A stretch of 64,000 bases of DNA from Pricia antarctica (GTDB lineage Bacteria; Bacteroidota; Bacteroidia; Flavobacteriales; Flavobacteriaceae): NCBI RefSeq assembly GCF_900101815.1, contig NZ_FNAO01000007.1, positions 62,001 through 126,000 on the forward strand, written 5' to 3'. Under the pieces are notes generated by a model that was not told where the DNA came from, did no database searches, and was given only the letters and a program-made list of their open reading frames with translations. The stretch's first letter is position 1. Every line of letters begins with the position of its first letter. Positions 54,787 to 62,771 of the stretch are shown piece after piece. The position numbers and the translations under genes are program-made.

Positions 54787-55212
54787 ATGGATGATTACAA
54801 GGATAAAATACTCAAGGTTTGCAATAATTCCTCAAAAAATACCTTGATGGAAACCCTGCAAATCGAATATACCGACGTTGGGGCGGATTTTCTTATCGGC
54901 AAGATGCCCGTAAATTCCAAAGTCTATCAACCGGATGGGGTTTTGCATGGCGGTGCCATGGTAGCCTTGGCCGAAAGTGTGGGCAGCATGGCCTCGTATA
55001 TTTTTCTCGATGCGCAAAAATTCTCCATTCGGGGTATCGAAATTGCGGCCAACCATGTGAGAAGTGTCCGCGATGGAGAGGTATTTGGCAGGGCAACAAT
55101 GCTGCATAAAGGGCGTACCACCCAGCTGTGGGAGATCAAGATTACCGATGGCCAAGACCGTTTGGTTTCCGTCTGTAAATTGACCACGATCACATTGCCG
55201 AAGAAAACGTGA
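54787..55212 (+). CDS. menI: PaaI-type hotdog thioesterase, probable DHNA-CoA thioesterase
   Basis: 141 residues. The hotdog motif HGGAMVALAESVGSMASYIFL lies at about residues 56-76, followed by GIEIAANHVRSVRDGEVFGRAT and WEIKITDGQDRLVSVCKLT, all typical of the PaaI/YdiI family. Directly followed 45 bases later by the isochorismate synthase gene, it probably hydrolyses 1,4-dihydroxy-2-naphthoyl-CoA in menaquinone synthesis. The family is broad, so the symbol rests on gene context. Confidence 0.8.
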   Translation: MDDYKDKILKVCNNSSKNTLMETLQIEYTDVGADFLIGKMPVNSKVYQPDGVLHGGAMVALAESVGSMASYIFLDAQKFSIRGIEIAANHVRSVRDGEVFGRATMLHKGRTTQLWEIKITDGQDRLVSVCKLTTITLPKKT

Positions 55213-55257
55213 TATCCGCTTGTAAATTGACTGCGATAGCCTGACCCACAAAATACT

Positions 55258-56397
55258 ATGCCGTTGGATTTCTTTGAAAGTATTAACACACAGTATGGAA
55301 AAAGGCTTCCTTTCGTGGTCTACAGGAAACCTCAGGAGGATAAAGTAAAAGCCATCTTTCAGACCGACGACCGACTTCATCATCTCAAAAAATTCTCCGA
55401 AACGGGATTTATTTTCGCTCCTTTTGATGCAAGACATTCTACCATCCTTCTGGCGCCGGACGAATTTTTGGAGATTTCGGGTTACGAACAGCCGGCCAAT
55501 ACTACAAAACGGGATGTGGCCCTGTCGACATCCGGTCGAGAAGATGGGGCCATGCCGATGTCCGATAAAAAAGAAAAAGCGTCCCACATCCATCTTATAG
55601 AAAAGGGAATCTCCGAAATAACAAAAGGCACCTTTAAAAAAGTGGTACTTTCTAGGCAAATTGAAATGAGATCCACCGCATTGCCGCTAGATCTGTTTCA
55701 AAACCTTTTGGCCAACTATCCAAACGCCTTTTGCTATTTCTGGTATCATCCGAAAGTCGGTCTGTGGTTAGGTGCGACCCCAGAAATTTTGCTGATGCTC
55801 AGAAACCGTCAGTTGACTACGATGTCCTTGGCCGGAACACAAAAATATGCAGGGACCGAAAATCCGAAATGGGGTCATAAAGAACTTGAAGAACAGCAAC
55901 TGGTCACCGACTACATTACCGACGCCTTAAAAGATCAGGTCGACCAACTCAGTAAGACAAAAACCGAAACCGTGCGTGCGGGAGAATTACTGCATTTGCG
56001 TACCAAAATCACCGGGCTTGTGGAAAAGGGAAATTTAGATGCCGTAGTAAAGGCGTTACATCCGACCCCTGCGGTCTGTGGTATGCCCAAGAAAAATGCA
56101 CACGATTTTATAATGGATAACGAAAATTACGATCGGGAATTTTACACCGGTTTTTTGGGCGAACTGAATCTGAAGACCTGTAAACAAAGGAGTTTCCGAG
56201 GAAGAAACCAAGAGAACCAAGCCTATCGGTCCGTTGTCAATACAACCACCTTGTATGTCAATCTGCGCTGTATGCAGTTAAAAAATGATAAGGCGTACCT
56301 ATATGTAGGCGGCGGCATCACCAAAGATTCCGACCCCGAACGGGAATGGGAGGAGACGGTGGCGAAAAGTAGCACGATGCTATCCATATTAGGATAA
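55258..56397 (+). CDS. menF: Isochorismate synthase
   Basis: 379 residues. The chorismate-binding domain has FKKVVLSRQIEM, GLWLGATPEILL, LAGTQKYAG, LHLRTKITGLV, LHPTPAVCGMPKK and YVGGGITKDSDPEREWEETVAKS, which cover the metal and chorismate sites. The size is that of the monofunctional enzyme, which converts chorismate to isochorismate. It precedes menD by 281 bases, so this is the menaquinone rather than a siderophore enzyme. Confidence 0.92.
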   Translation: MPLDFFESINTQYGKRLPFVVYRKPQEDKVKAIFQTDDRLHHLKKFSETGFIFAPFDARHSTILLAPDEFLEISGYEQPANTTKRDVALSTSGREDGAMPMSDKKEKASHIHLIEKGISEITKGTFKKVVLSRQIEMRSTALPLDLFQNLLANYPNAFCYFWYHPKVGLWLGATPEILLMLRNRQLTTMSLAGTQKYAGTENPKWGHKELEEQQLVTDYITDALKDQVDQLSKTKTETVRAGELLHLRTKITGLVEKGNLDAVVKALHPTPAVCGMPKKNAHDFIMDNENYDREFYTGFLGELNLKTCKQRSFRGRNQENQAYRSVVNTTTLYVNLRCMQLKNDKAYLYVGGGITKDSDPEREWEETVAKSSTMLSILG

Positions 56398-56663
56398 TTT
56401 TAGATTTCCGTCCCGTGAAGGGTTCAACCCTTCGAGTTCCCTCAGTGAATGGGTTCAATTCTACCTTTGGCAGGTTCAAAATTCGAGGTAGCGTAAGAAT
56501 TAGGTCAACTTTAAACCCTTGTATTGGGCAAAGTCGAAATATTGAACAGGTATGGAGTGGCGATTGAACTTTAAATATTACATACTTGCAATTTGCAACT
56601 ACCACCGGTGATTCCTAATAATAAAAACAGCTTCTAATTATAGGCTTTCGATACCCTGAATCG

Positions 56664-56671
56664 TACTTTTG
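56664..56671 (+). promoter_or_regulatory. -7 promoter element TACTTTTG for menD
   Basis: TACTTTTG matches TAnnTTTG and lies 7 bases before the menD ATG, so transcription would start very near the start codon. Confidence 0.35.
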
Positions 56672-56678
56672 CAACCCT

Positions 56679-58445
56679 ATGAGACACTCCAGCATTCCCT
56701 CGGCGCAATTGGTCGTGCAACATTGCAAGGCCAAACGGATCAAGAACATCATTATCTCTCCGGGATCGAGAAATGCCCCCTTGACTATCGATTTTACCGA
56801 GGATCCTTATTTTTCTTGTTTTAGTATCGTCGATGAACGTAGCGCGGCCTTTTTTGCATTGGGTATAGCTCAATATTTGAGGGAACCCGTGGCAGTAGTG
56901 TGTACTTCGGGCAGTGCGCTTTTGAATTATTATCCCGCAATAGCCGAGGCATTTTACAGTGGTGTTCCATTGGTGGTGATATCTGCGGATAGGCCGGTCT
57001 ATAAAATCGATGTCGGCGATGGACAAACGATTCGCCAAGACGATGTTTTCCATAGGCATATCGGATATTCCGCCCCTTTGAAACAGGATATCGTACATGC
57101 CACGGACCGTGTCGAAAAGTACGCCCCCAAATGGCTTGAAGATGATTCGGAAGATGCGCTGCAAAAACGGATACAACAGCACAATGACAGCGAATTGAAC
57201 ACGGCCTTGAACGTGGCCCTAAAGGTAAAGTTGCCCGTACATATCAATGTTCCTTTTGAAGAACCCTTATATGATACTGCCCTTAAGCCAGCGGCAGTGC
57301 CCTTGGTAGTGCCGGCGGAAACAACGGAACACCCTGCGATTACGGATATCCAAATCTTTGTTGATGTGTGGGATGCCTCCGAACGAAAGATGGTGCTTGT
57401 CGGTGTCAATCCCCCCAACGCGGTCGAACAGCGATTTTTAGATCAGCTTGCGGCAGATCCTTCGGTCATCGTTTTCACGGAGACCACATCGAATCTTCAT
57501 CATCCGAAATTTTTTGCCAGTATCGATAGTATTCTGGCGCCTATTGAAAAACGGGACAACCATGAAATGCTTTTCGAAAAATTAAGGCCCGATATTTTGC
57601 TCACGTTCGGCGGACTGGTGGTATCGAAAAAAATAAAGGCCTTTCTCCGGGAATATAAACCCAGACATCATTGGCACATTGATGCTTTAAAGGCGTATGA
57701 TACTTTTTTCGCGTTGAACCATCATTTTAAAATGGCGGCCAATCCGTTCTTCCAACAGTTTTTTCCGGTTGTGAAGTCCAAATCAAGCGATTATTTTTCC
57801 TATTGGAATACCGTAAGAAACGCCTATGAGGAAAAGCGTGCAGCTTATTTTGATAGCATCCCCTTTTCCGACATGACCGCTTTTAAAATTCTTTTGCCCG
57901 GTATTCCCGAAGGATATCAGGTGCAATTGGCGAACAGCTCAACCGTTCGCTATGCCCAATTGTTCGATCTGCATCCCTCTTTGCATGTATACTGCAATCG
58001 TGGGACCAGCGGAATAGATGGCTGTACTTCGACCGCTGTAGGGTCGTCGGTATATGCGGAGAACCCAACGCTGCTTGTTACGGGCGACCTGAGTTTTTTT
58101 TATGATAGCAACGGATTGTGGAACAACTACGTACGTCCCGATTTCCGCATTATCCTCATAAACAATAATGGAGGCGGTATTTTTAGGATTTTACCGGGAA
58201 AGGAAGATACCGAAAACTTCCAGCGCTTTTTTGAGACGGTCCACCAAATGGATGCCGAACATTTGAGTAAGCAATTTGGCTTTGATTATGCGTCGGCGTC
58301 TGATGAAAAAAGTTTGAAAATGGAATTATCGGAATTCTATGCTGCCTCGGCCCATCCAAAAGTACTTGAGGTTCATACTCCTAGAATATTGAACGACAAA
58401 ATTTTGCTCGGTTACTTTGATTTTATATCTTCGGATTATCATTAA
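56679..58445 (+). CDS. menD: SEPHCHC synthase (menaquinone biosynthesis)
   Basis: 588 residues. The N-terminus has IIISPGSRNAPLTIDF and CTSGSALLNYYPAIAEA, the central domain AEAFYSGVPLVVISADRP, and the thiamin diphosphate site GDLSFFYDSNGLW with NNNGGGIFRIL. MenD joins 2-oxoglutarate with isochorismate using ThDP. The length matches the family. It follows menF with a 281-base spacer that has a palindrome at 56417-56433 and a promoter-like element just before the ATG. Confidence 0.95.
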   Translation: MRHSSIPSAQLVVQHCKAKRIKNIIISPGSRNAPLTIDFTEDPYFSCFSIVDERSAAFFALGIAQYLREPVAVVCTSGSALLNYYPAIAEAFYSGVPLVVISADRPVYKIDVGDGQTIRQDDVFHRHIGYSAPLKQDIVHATDRVEKYAPKWLEDDSEDALQKRIQQHNDSELNTALNVALKVKLPVHINVPFEEPLYDTALKPAAVPLVVPAETTEHPAITDIQIFVDVWDASERKMVLVGVNPPNAVEQRFLDQLAADPSVIVFTETTSNLHHPKFFASIDSILAPIEKRDNHEMLFEKLRPDILLTFGGLVVSKKIKAFLREYKPRHHWHIDALKAYDTFFALNHHFKMAANPFFQQFFPVVKSKSSDYFSYWNTVRNAYEEKRAAYFDSIPFSDMTAFKILLPGIPEGYQVQLANSSTVRYAQLFDLHPSLHVYCNRGTSGIDGCTSTAVGSSVYAENPTLLVTGDLSFFYDSNGLWNNYVRPDFRIILINNNGGGIFRILPGKEDTENFQRFFETVHQMDAEHLSKQFGFDYASASDEKSLKMELSEFYAASAHPKVLEVHTPRILNDKILLGYFDFISSDYH

Positions 58446-58549
58446 TTAGTAATAGGAATTTGTTTTCCCCGTTTTCCTTGGAATCGGCCCTCAAGACCCC
58501 GACTTGAGGTGAAATAACCGAAACAGGTTCATAAATATGACCGACAAAT

Positions 58550-58891
58550 ATGAGTAGCAAAAGAGATGAATTAATCGAGAAGTACGTTGCCGACATCAAG
58601 GACATCTTCGGCGAACAACCCGACATTGATCTGTTGACCAAAGTTGCCAAAGGTCTTGGACCGGCCATCTACAATATGGACGCCTCAAAAGTTTCCGGCG
58701 GTGATGACAAGGAACTGGAAACCGTTAAGAAGAATTACCTGATCAAGAAATTGGGTATGGAAGATGAACCAAAGCTTATGGAGGCCATAAAATCTGTCAT
58801 GGACAAATACGGTGCATCGAATAGAAATAAGTATAGGGCGGTCATCTATTATCTGCTTTGCACCCATTTTGATAAAGCTTCCATCTATTAA
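58550..58891 (+). CDS. DUF2853 family protein
   Basis: 113 residues, soluble and charged, with RDELIEKYVADIKDIFGE, KVAKGLGPAIYNMDASKVS and FLIKKLGME-like NYLIKKLGMEDEPKLM. This matches the DUF2853 family, a small helical protein of unknown role found widely in Bacteroidota and proteobacteria. In flavobacteria it often lies next to menaquinone genes. A terminator follows at 58918. Confidence 0.82.
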   Translation: MSSKRDELIEKYVADIKDIFGEQPDIDLLTKVAKGLGPAIYNMDASKVSGGDDKELETVKKNYLIKKLGMEDEPKLMEAIKSVMDKYGASNRNKYRAVIYYLLCTHFDKASIY

Positions 58892-58917
58892 TGGATATTA
58901 TTTTAAATGATAAACGA

Positions 58918-58946
58918 CCGTTCACTGATTGTGAGCGGTTTTTTTT
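58918..58946 (+). terminator. Intrinsic terminator after the DUF2853 gene
   Basis: CCGTTCAC (58918-58925) pairs with GTGAGCGG (58931-58938) with one G-T pair, followed by eight T residues. Confidence 0.8.
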
Positions 58947-58952
58947 AACCCG

Positions 58953-58960
58953 TATCTTTG
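58953..58960 (+). promoter_or_regulatory. -7 promoter element TATCTTTG
   Basis: TATCTTTG ends four bases before the ATG of the S1-domain gene. A TTG at 58929-58931 could be a -33 element, but it lies in the terminator loop. The mRNA would have almost no leader. Confidence 0.45.
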
Positions 58961-58964
58961 CACT

Positions 58965-59795
58965 ATGATAGAACTGGGAAATTACAACGAGCTCGAGGTG
59001 TTACGCGATACAAGTGTGGGTCTGTTTTTAGGGAGCAAGACCGGCGTCGAGATTTTATTGCCGAATAAATATATTCCCAAAGACACGGAAATAGGCGACA
59101 TGTTAAATGTGTTCTGTTATTTGGATTATGAGGAAAGACCGATAGCCGCGACCTTGACGCCTACGGTGATTCGACATAAATTCGGCTTTTTGCAGGTAGT
59201 CGAAGTCAATAACATTGGAGCATTTATGGATTGGGGACTCGAAAAACATCTTTTAGTGCCCTTTAGCGAACAGCGCGAAAAAATGAAGGAAGGCCAGTGG
59301 TATGTTGTACGTTGTTATTTGGATGATATTTCTTTCCGATTGGTCGCGTCAAACAAACTCGACAAGTTTCTTAGCAATGATGAGCTGAAGGTCAGGGAAA
59401 GGGAAGAAGTCGAAATACTTTTTACCCGAATGACCGATCTGGGGTGGGAGGTAATCATCAATCATCTGCACAAAGGTCTGGTGTACCACAACGAAATTTT
59501 CAAAAGTGTAGCGGTCGGAGATGTTTCCAAAGGCTTTATAAAGAACATTCGTCCCGATAACAAAATTGACGTCTCCCTACAACCGTTGGGAGAAAAAATT
59601 CTAGAACCGGCCGCCAATAAAATCTTCGAACGTTTGATGGCGCACGGGGGGTTTTTGCCGCTCCATGACAAATCCGACCCGCAACAAATCAAAAAAGAGC
59701 TCCAAATGAGCAAAAAAACCTTTAAAAAAGGTATTGGTACCTTATATAGGGAACGGAAGATCGAGATTCAGGAAGATGGGATTCGAATGCTCTGA
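58965..59795 (+). CDS. S1 RNA-binding domain protein (CvfB-like)
   Basis: 276 residues. Several S1-like OB-fold segments can be seen: LRDTSVGLFLGSKTGVEILLPNKY, FLQVVEVNNIGAFMDWGLEKHLLVPF and LVYHNEIFKSVAVGDVSKGFIKNIRPDNKIDVSL. A C-terminal winged helix follows (MSKKTFKKGIGTLYRERKIEIQEDGIRML). This is the CvfB layout, an RNA-binding regulator. It has its own promoter between the DUF2853 terminator and the ATG. Confidence 0.88.
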   Translation: MIELGNYNELEVLRDTSVGLFLGSKTGVEILLPNKYIPKDTEIGDMLNVFCYLDYEERPIAATLTPTVIRHKFGFLQVVEVNNIGAFMDWGLEKHLLVPFSEQREKMKEGQWYVVRCYLDDISFRLVASNKLDKFLSNDELKVREREEVEILFTRMTDLGWEVIINHLHKGLVYHNEIFKSVAVGDVSKGFIKNIRPDNKIDVSLQPLGEKILEPAANKIFERLMAHGGFLPLHDKSDPQQIKKELQMSKKTFKKGIGTLYRERKIEIQEDGIRML

Positions 59796-59961
59796 AAACC
59801 AACATCATACTGATCTTTAACATCGTTTAAACCATTCTATACTACATAATTGGCTATTTTCGCAACATTCCGAGAGTGTATTTCATCGATCTTTCGGTAT
59901 TTTGGTTAACTTTATCAACAAACTTACAGTCTGGTTCAAATAATTCTGAAAAAATAATAAT

Positions 59962-60561
59962 ATGCCCTTTATAGAAGAAAGCGATCTTTTAGAATTGCAC
60001 AAAGATATAGACAAGGCGCAGATCATCAACGAACGTCTTCTCGATCAAATCAAGTTCAAGAACAAAGAGTTACGTAAGAATAAACTTCAGCGTAATGCCC
60101 TTGCTGGTATTACAGGCCTATTTCTCATCGGTACGCTGATCATATTTTCGTTTTCTGCCGGTAGAAGTGTTTCCAATAATTATGAAAGCCCGAGTAACCT
60201 GTTGGTTTCCATTGATAGTTTAGATGCTATAAAATCACGTATCAATAATTTAAAACAGCAGAACGAGGAATTGAGTTTGGTCAAGGAATTCTATTTGGCC
60301 AAGGAATTTCTACAAAAAGAGAAAATTTATTCCGTACAAATAAAGTCCTTTGTCGACAACAATATGACCTTGGCCTCCGAAGCGCTCACCAATACGATGT
60401 TCGTAAAAACCAATCCCTTTTATTCGTACTCGCTGGGCAATTTTGAAACCTTGAAAGAGGCTCAAAACTTTAGGGAGCAACTGGTAGACCTTGGGTTTCA
60501 AGATGCTTTTGTGGCATCGTACAAAGACGGAAAACGGGTTCAGATAGAAGACTCCGAATAG
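59962..60561 (+). CDS. Hypothetical membrane-anchored coiled-coil protein with SPOR-like C-terminus
   Basis: 199 residues. A charged N-terminal coiled coil (1-46) precedes one membrane segment at about 47-68 (ALAGITGLFLIGTLIIFSFSAG). A periplasmic helix (IKSRINNLKQQNEELS) follows, and the C-terminal part (about 122-198: IYSVQIKSFVDNN, YSLGNFETLKEAQNFREQLVDLGFQDAFVASYKDGKRV) has the beta-alpha pattern of SPOR domains. Its stop TAG is immediately followed by the TTG of menA, so the two are likely translated together. I do not recognise a specific name. Confidence 0.75.
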   Translation: MPFIEESDLLELHKDIDKAQIINERLLDQIKFKNKELRKNKLQRNALAGITGLFLIGTLIIFSFSAGRSVSNNYESPSNLLVSIDSLDAIKSRINNLKQQNEELSLVKEFYLAKEFLQKEKIYSVQIKSFVDNNMTLASEALTNTMFVKTNPFYSYSLGNFETLKEAQNFREQLVDLGFQDAFVASYKDGKRVQIEDSE

Positions 60562-61488
60562 TTGGATTTTTTAAAGAAAATAGGGCCATGGCTCAATGCG
60601 GCTAGGTTAAGGACACTTCCGTTATCGGTTTCCGGAGTTTTGGTAGGTACGGGTCTTGCTAATTATTACGGTAAAAGCGATGTATTGATATTTATACTTT
60701 CCTTGTTTACGACCATAGGTTTTCAGGTTACGTCAAATTTTGCCAATGATTATGGCGACGGCGTAAGAGGCACCGACAATGATGATCGCATTGGTCCGAA
60801 AAGGGCACTACAGAGAGGTATATTAACACGAAAAGTATTGAAAAGAGGTATTTTGATTTCTGTAGTTATCGATGCTCTTCTGGTGATTTCACTGATTTAT
60901 GCCGCCTTCGGCCCACAGAACCTACTCTTTTCGATTTTGTTTTTGATTTTAGGTGCTGCCAGTATTTGGGCCGCCTTAAAATATACCATTGGGGCATCGG
61001 CATACGGTTATAAAGGATTGGGCGATGTTTTCGTCTTACTTTTTTTTGGATGGGTGGCCGTTTTGGGAACCCTATTTCTATATACTAATTTTCTGACCCC
61101 TTGGGCATTCTTGCCGGCAACTGCCATCGGATTGCTCAGTGCCGGTGTACTGAATCTTAACAATCTAAGGGATCTCAATTCCGATAAAAAAGCAAAAAAA
61201 AATACTTTGGTGGTATTATTGGGTTTTGTAAACGGAAAAATCTATCATTATTTGTTGTTGGTTTCCGCTTTTGTCTGTATCGCCCTATTTCTGTATCTGA
61301 ATTTCGAAAGCTCGCCAGTAAGCTACTTCCCCTTACTGGCCTTTATTCCTATATTCTTTCATCTAAGAAAGATTTATCTTACAAGTAGCCCCGATGTAAT
61401 TGACCCTGAATTAAAGAAATTAGCTTTAAGCACCTTTTTTTTGGCAGTGCTTATGTACATCAATTGTAATATTTTTTCGTATTTTTAA
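60562..61488 (+). CDS. menA: 1,4-dihydroxy-2-naphthoate polyprenyltransferase
   Basis: 308 residues, about nine membrane segments. The start is TTG at 60562, directly after the TAG of the upstream gene; no in-frame ATG lies near, and RLRTLPLSVSGVLVGT must be included. The first Asp-rich motif is NDYGDGVRGTDNDD (62-75), the second NLRDLNSDKKAK. MenA joins a polyprenyl chain to DHNA in the membrane to make demethylmenaquinone. Zero spacing points to translational coupling. menB, menC and menE are not in this window. Confidence 0.93.
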   Translation: MDFLKKIGPWLNAARLRTLPLSVSGVLVGTGLANYYGKSDVLIFILSLFTTIGFQVTSNFANDYGDGVRGTDNDDRIGPKRALQRGILTRKVLKRGILISVVIDALLVISLIYAAFGPQNLLFSILFLILGAASIWAALKYTIGASAYGYKGLGDVFVLLFFGWVAVLGTLFLYTNFLTPWAFLPATAIGLLSAGVLNLNNLRDLNSDKKAKKNTLVVLLGFVNGKIYHYLLLVSAFVCIALFLYLNFESSPVSYFPLLAFIPIFFHLRKIYLTSSPDVIDPELKKLALSTFFLAVLMYINCNIFSYF

Positions 61489-61502
61489 TTTTTAATATCA
61501 AC

Positions 61503-61510
61503 TAAATTTG
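61503..61510 (+). promoter_or_regulatory. -7 promoter element TAAATTTG
   Basis: TAAATTTG lies 7 bases before the TTG start of the response regulator gene. It may give a separate leaderless-like transcript. Confidence 0.35.
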
Positions 61511-61517
61511 ACCTATT

Positions 61518-62267
61518 TTGGAACAAGCCATTAAAATTCTTATCGTAGAAGATAATGTAATTATTGCCGATGATATGCAATCGATGCTCGAGGAAATCGG
61601 ATATGAGATTGTCGATAATGTTATCGTTTACGAACAGGCAGAAGAAGTTTTGAAGAACCAACATGTCGATTTGGTACTGATAGATATTATTTTGGCCTCC
61701 GATAAAACAGGTATCGATCTTGGGAAGCACATTCGTGAAAACTACGATATTCCCTTTATTTTCGTAACATCCAACTCCGATAGAGCCACTGTAGAGAATG
61801 CAAAATCCGTTAAACCTAACGGCTACTTGGTAAAACCTTTTGAGCAACAGGATTTGTATACTTCCATCGAAATTGCACTTTCCAATTTCACACATTCCGA
61901 TAAGGCTAAAGCTACTAACGAGGCGGATGAAGATATAGCGATGTCGAACACGGTGCTTAAAGATTCCATATTCGTCAAAAAACAACATCTGTATTATCGT
62001 ATTCAGTTTGACGATATCCGTTTTATCAAGGCGGATAATGTATATTTAGAAGTAAATACAGTGGATAAGAAATTTTTGGTCCGCTCTCCATTAAAGGATT
62101 ATTTGGAAAAGCTGCCCAAGAATAAATTTTATCGGGCCCATAAGTCCTATATCGTAAATGTAGACCATATCGATGCTATCAATTCGAGGGATATAATGAT
62201 AAAAGATACGCTTATTCCGATATCCAAGGATTTCAAGGAGTTTATCATTTCCGCCATGAATTCATAA
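61518..62267 (+). CDS. LytTR-family response regulator
   Basis: 249 residues starting with TTG at 61518, which is needed because the receiver domain begins at once (IKILIVEDNVIIADDM). The phosphorylation site is Asp56 in LVLIDIILAS, and the switch lysine lies in NGYLVKPFEQQ. From about 150 onward a LytTR DNA-binding domain is seen (FVKKQHLYYRIQFDDIRFIKADNVYLEVNT, YRAHKSYIVNVDHIDAI). It lies 30 bases after menA and is followed by a terminator and a TPR sensor gene, so it is probably the regulator for that sensor. Confidence 0.93.
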   Translation: MEQAIKILIVEDNVIIADDMQSMLEEIGYEIVDNVIVYEQAEEVLKNQHVDLVLIDIILASDKTGIDLGKHIRENYDIPFIFVTSNSDRATVENAKSVKPNGYLVKPFEQQDLYTSIEIALSNFTHSDKAKATNEADEDIAMSNTVLKDSIFVKKQHLYYRIQFDDIRFIKADNVYLEVNTVDKKFLVRSPLKDYLEKLPKNKFYRAHKSYIVNVDHIDAINSRDIMIKDTLIPISKDFKEFIISAMNS

Positions 62268-62314
62268 ACTCGTTGCAATAAAAGCGAAGACTATTTTTCA
62301 AATAGTGTTCTCGT

Positions 62315-62348
62315 AAAGGGCCATGTCTTGACGGATAAGGCCTTTTTT
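62315..62348 (+). terminator. Intrinsic terminator after the LytTR gene
   Basis: AAAGGGCC (62315-62322) pairs with GGCCTTTT (62339-62346) with one G-T pair and is followed by more T. The loop is 16 bases. Confidence 0.65.
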
Positions 62349-62668
62349 AATTAAGGCGTTTATGGTACGTTCCTCTCGATAAACAAACCGTATTCGATAC
62401 ATCGAGGTAGCTTACCTATCTTTACCACGAAAAAACACAGTTTCACAACATAGGCCAATGGAGTTTATTAGCCCCCTATTGGATTTGAAGAACAGCCCAA
62501 AATGGTATACCAGTGTTCTGAAATCAAATGTAAATGCCTCTCGAGATCATTCGCCGTTTTGTTAACTATTTGTAAGTTAATAATTTAAAGGGAAAGAGAT
62601 TGAAACTAATATCAGCTTGATTGGAAAAAGATTTTGACGAGATTTATCAAATTTGTCCGTTAAGGTTC

Positions 62669-62676
62669 TATTTTTG
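62669..62676 (+). promoter_or_regulatory. -7 promoter element TATTTTTG
   Basis: TATTTTTG matches TAnnTTTG and lies 95 bases before the likely ATG of the TPR sensor. Transcription would start near 62683. Confidence 0.4.
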
Positions 62677-62771
62677 AGCTATAGATGCCAAACCTAACAA
62701 TAGGCAGACAACAAAAATTAAGTAAAACTGCCGAATACCGCTACTTTTGGGTTTTTCCCCTGCTTACCGAT

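Larger units (their letters stand above)
62268..62771 (+). other. Intergenic region before the TPR sensor
   Basis: 504 bases. It contains the terminator at 62315-62348 and a TATTTTTG promoter element at 62669-62676. The middle part (62350-62640) is AT-rich, with no structure or frame I can support. Confidence 0.55.

Noticed and set aside
54832-55659. Long minus-strand open frame of 275 codons
   Set aside because: It lies opposite the menI-like and menF genes, which have complete family motifs, and its composition and translation look like a shadow.
56417-56433. Palindrome GAAGGGTTCAACCCTTC after menF, considered as a terminator
   Set aside because: A 6-bp stem with 5-base loop and no T-run; it may be a repeat but is too weak to call.
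56634-57182. Minus-strand open frame of 182 codons
   Set aside because: Antisense to the start of menD; no domain or promoter.
61485-61988. Minus-strand open frame of 167 codons
   Set aside because: Antisense to the LytTR receiver domain; shadow of that gene.
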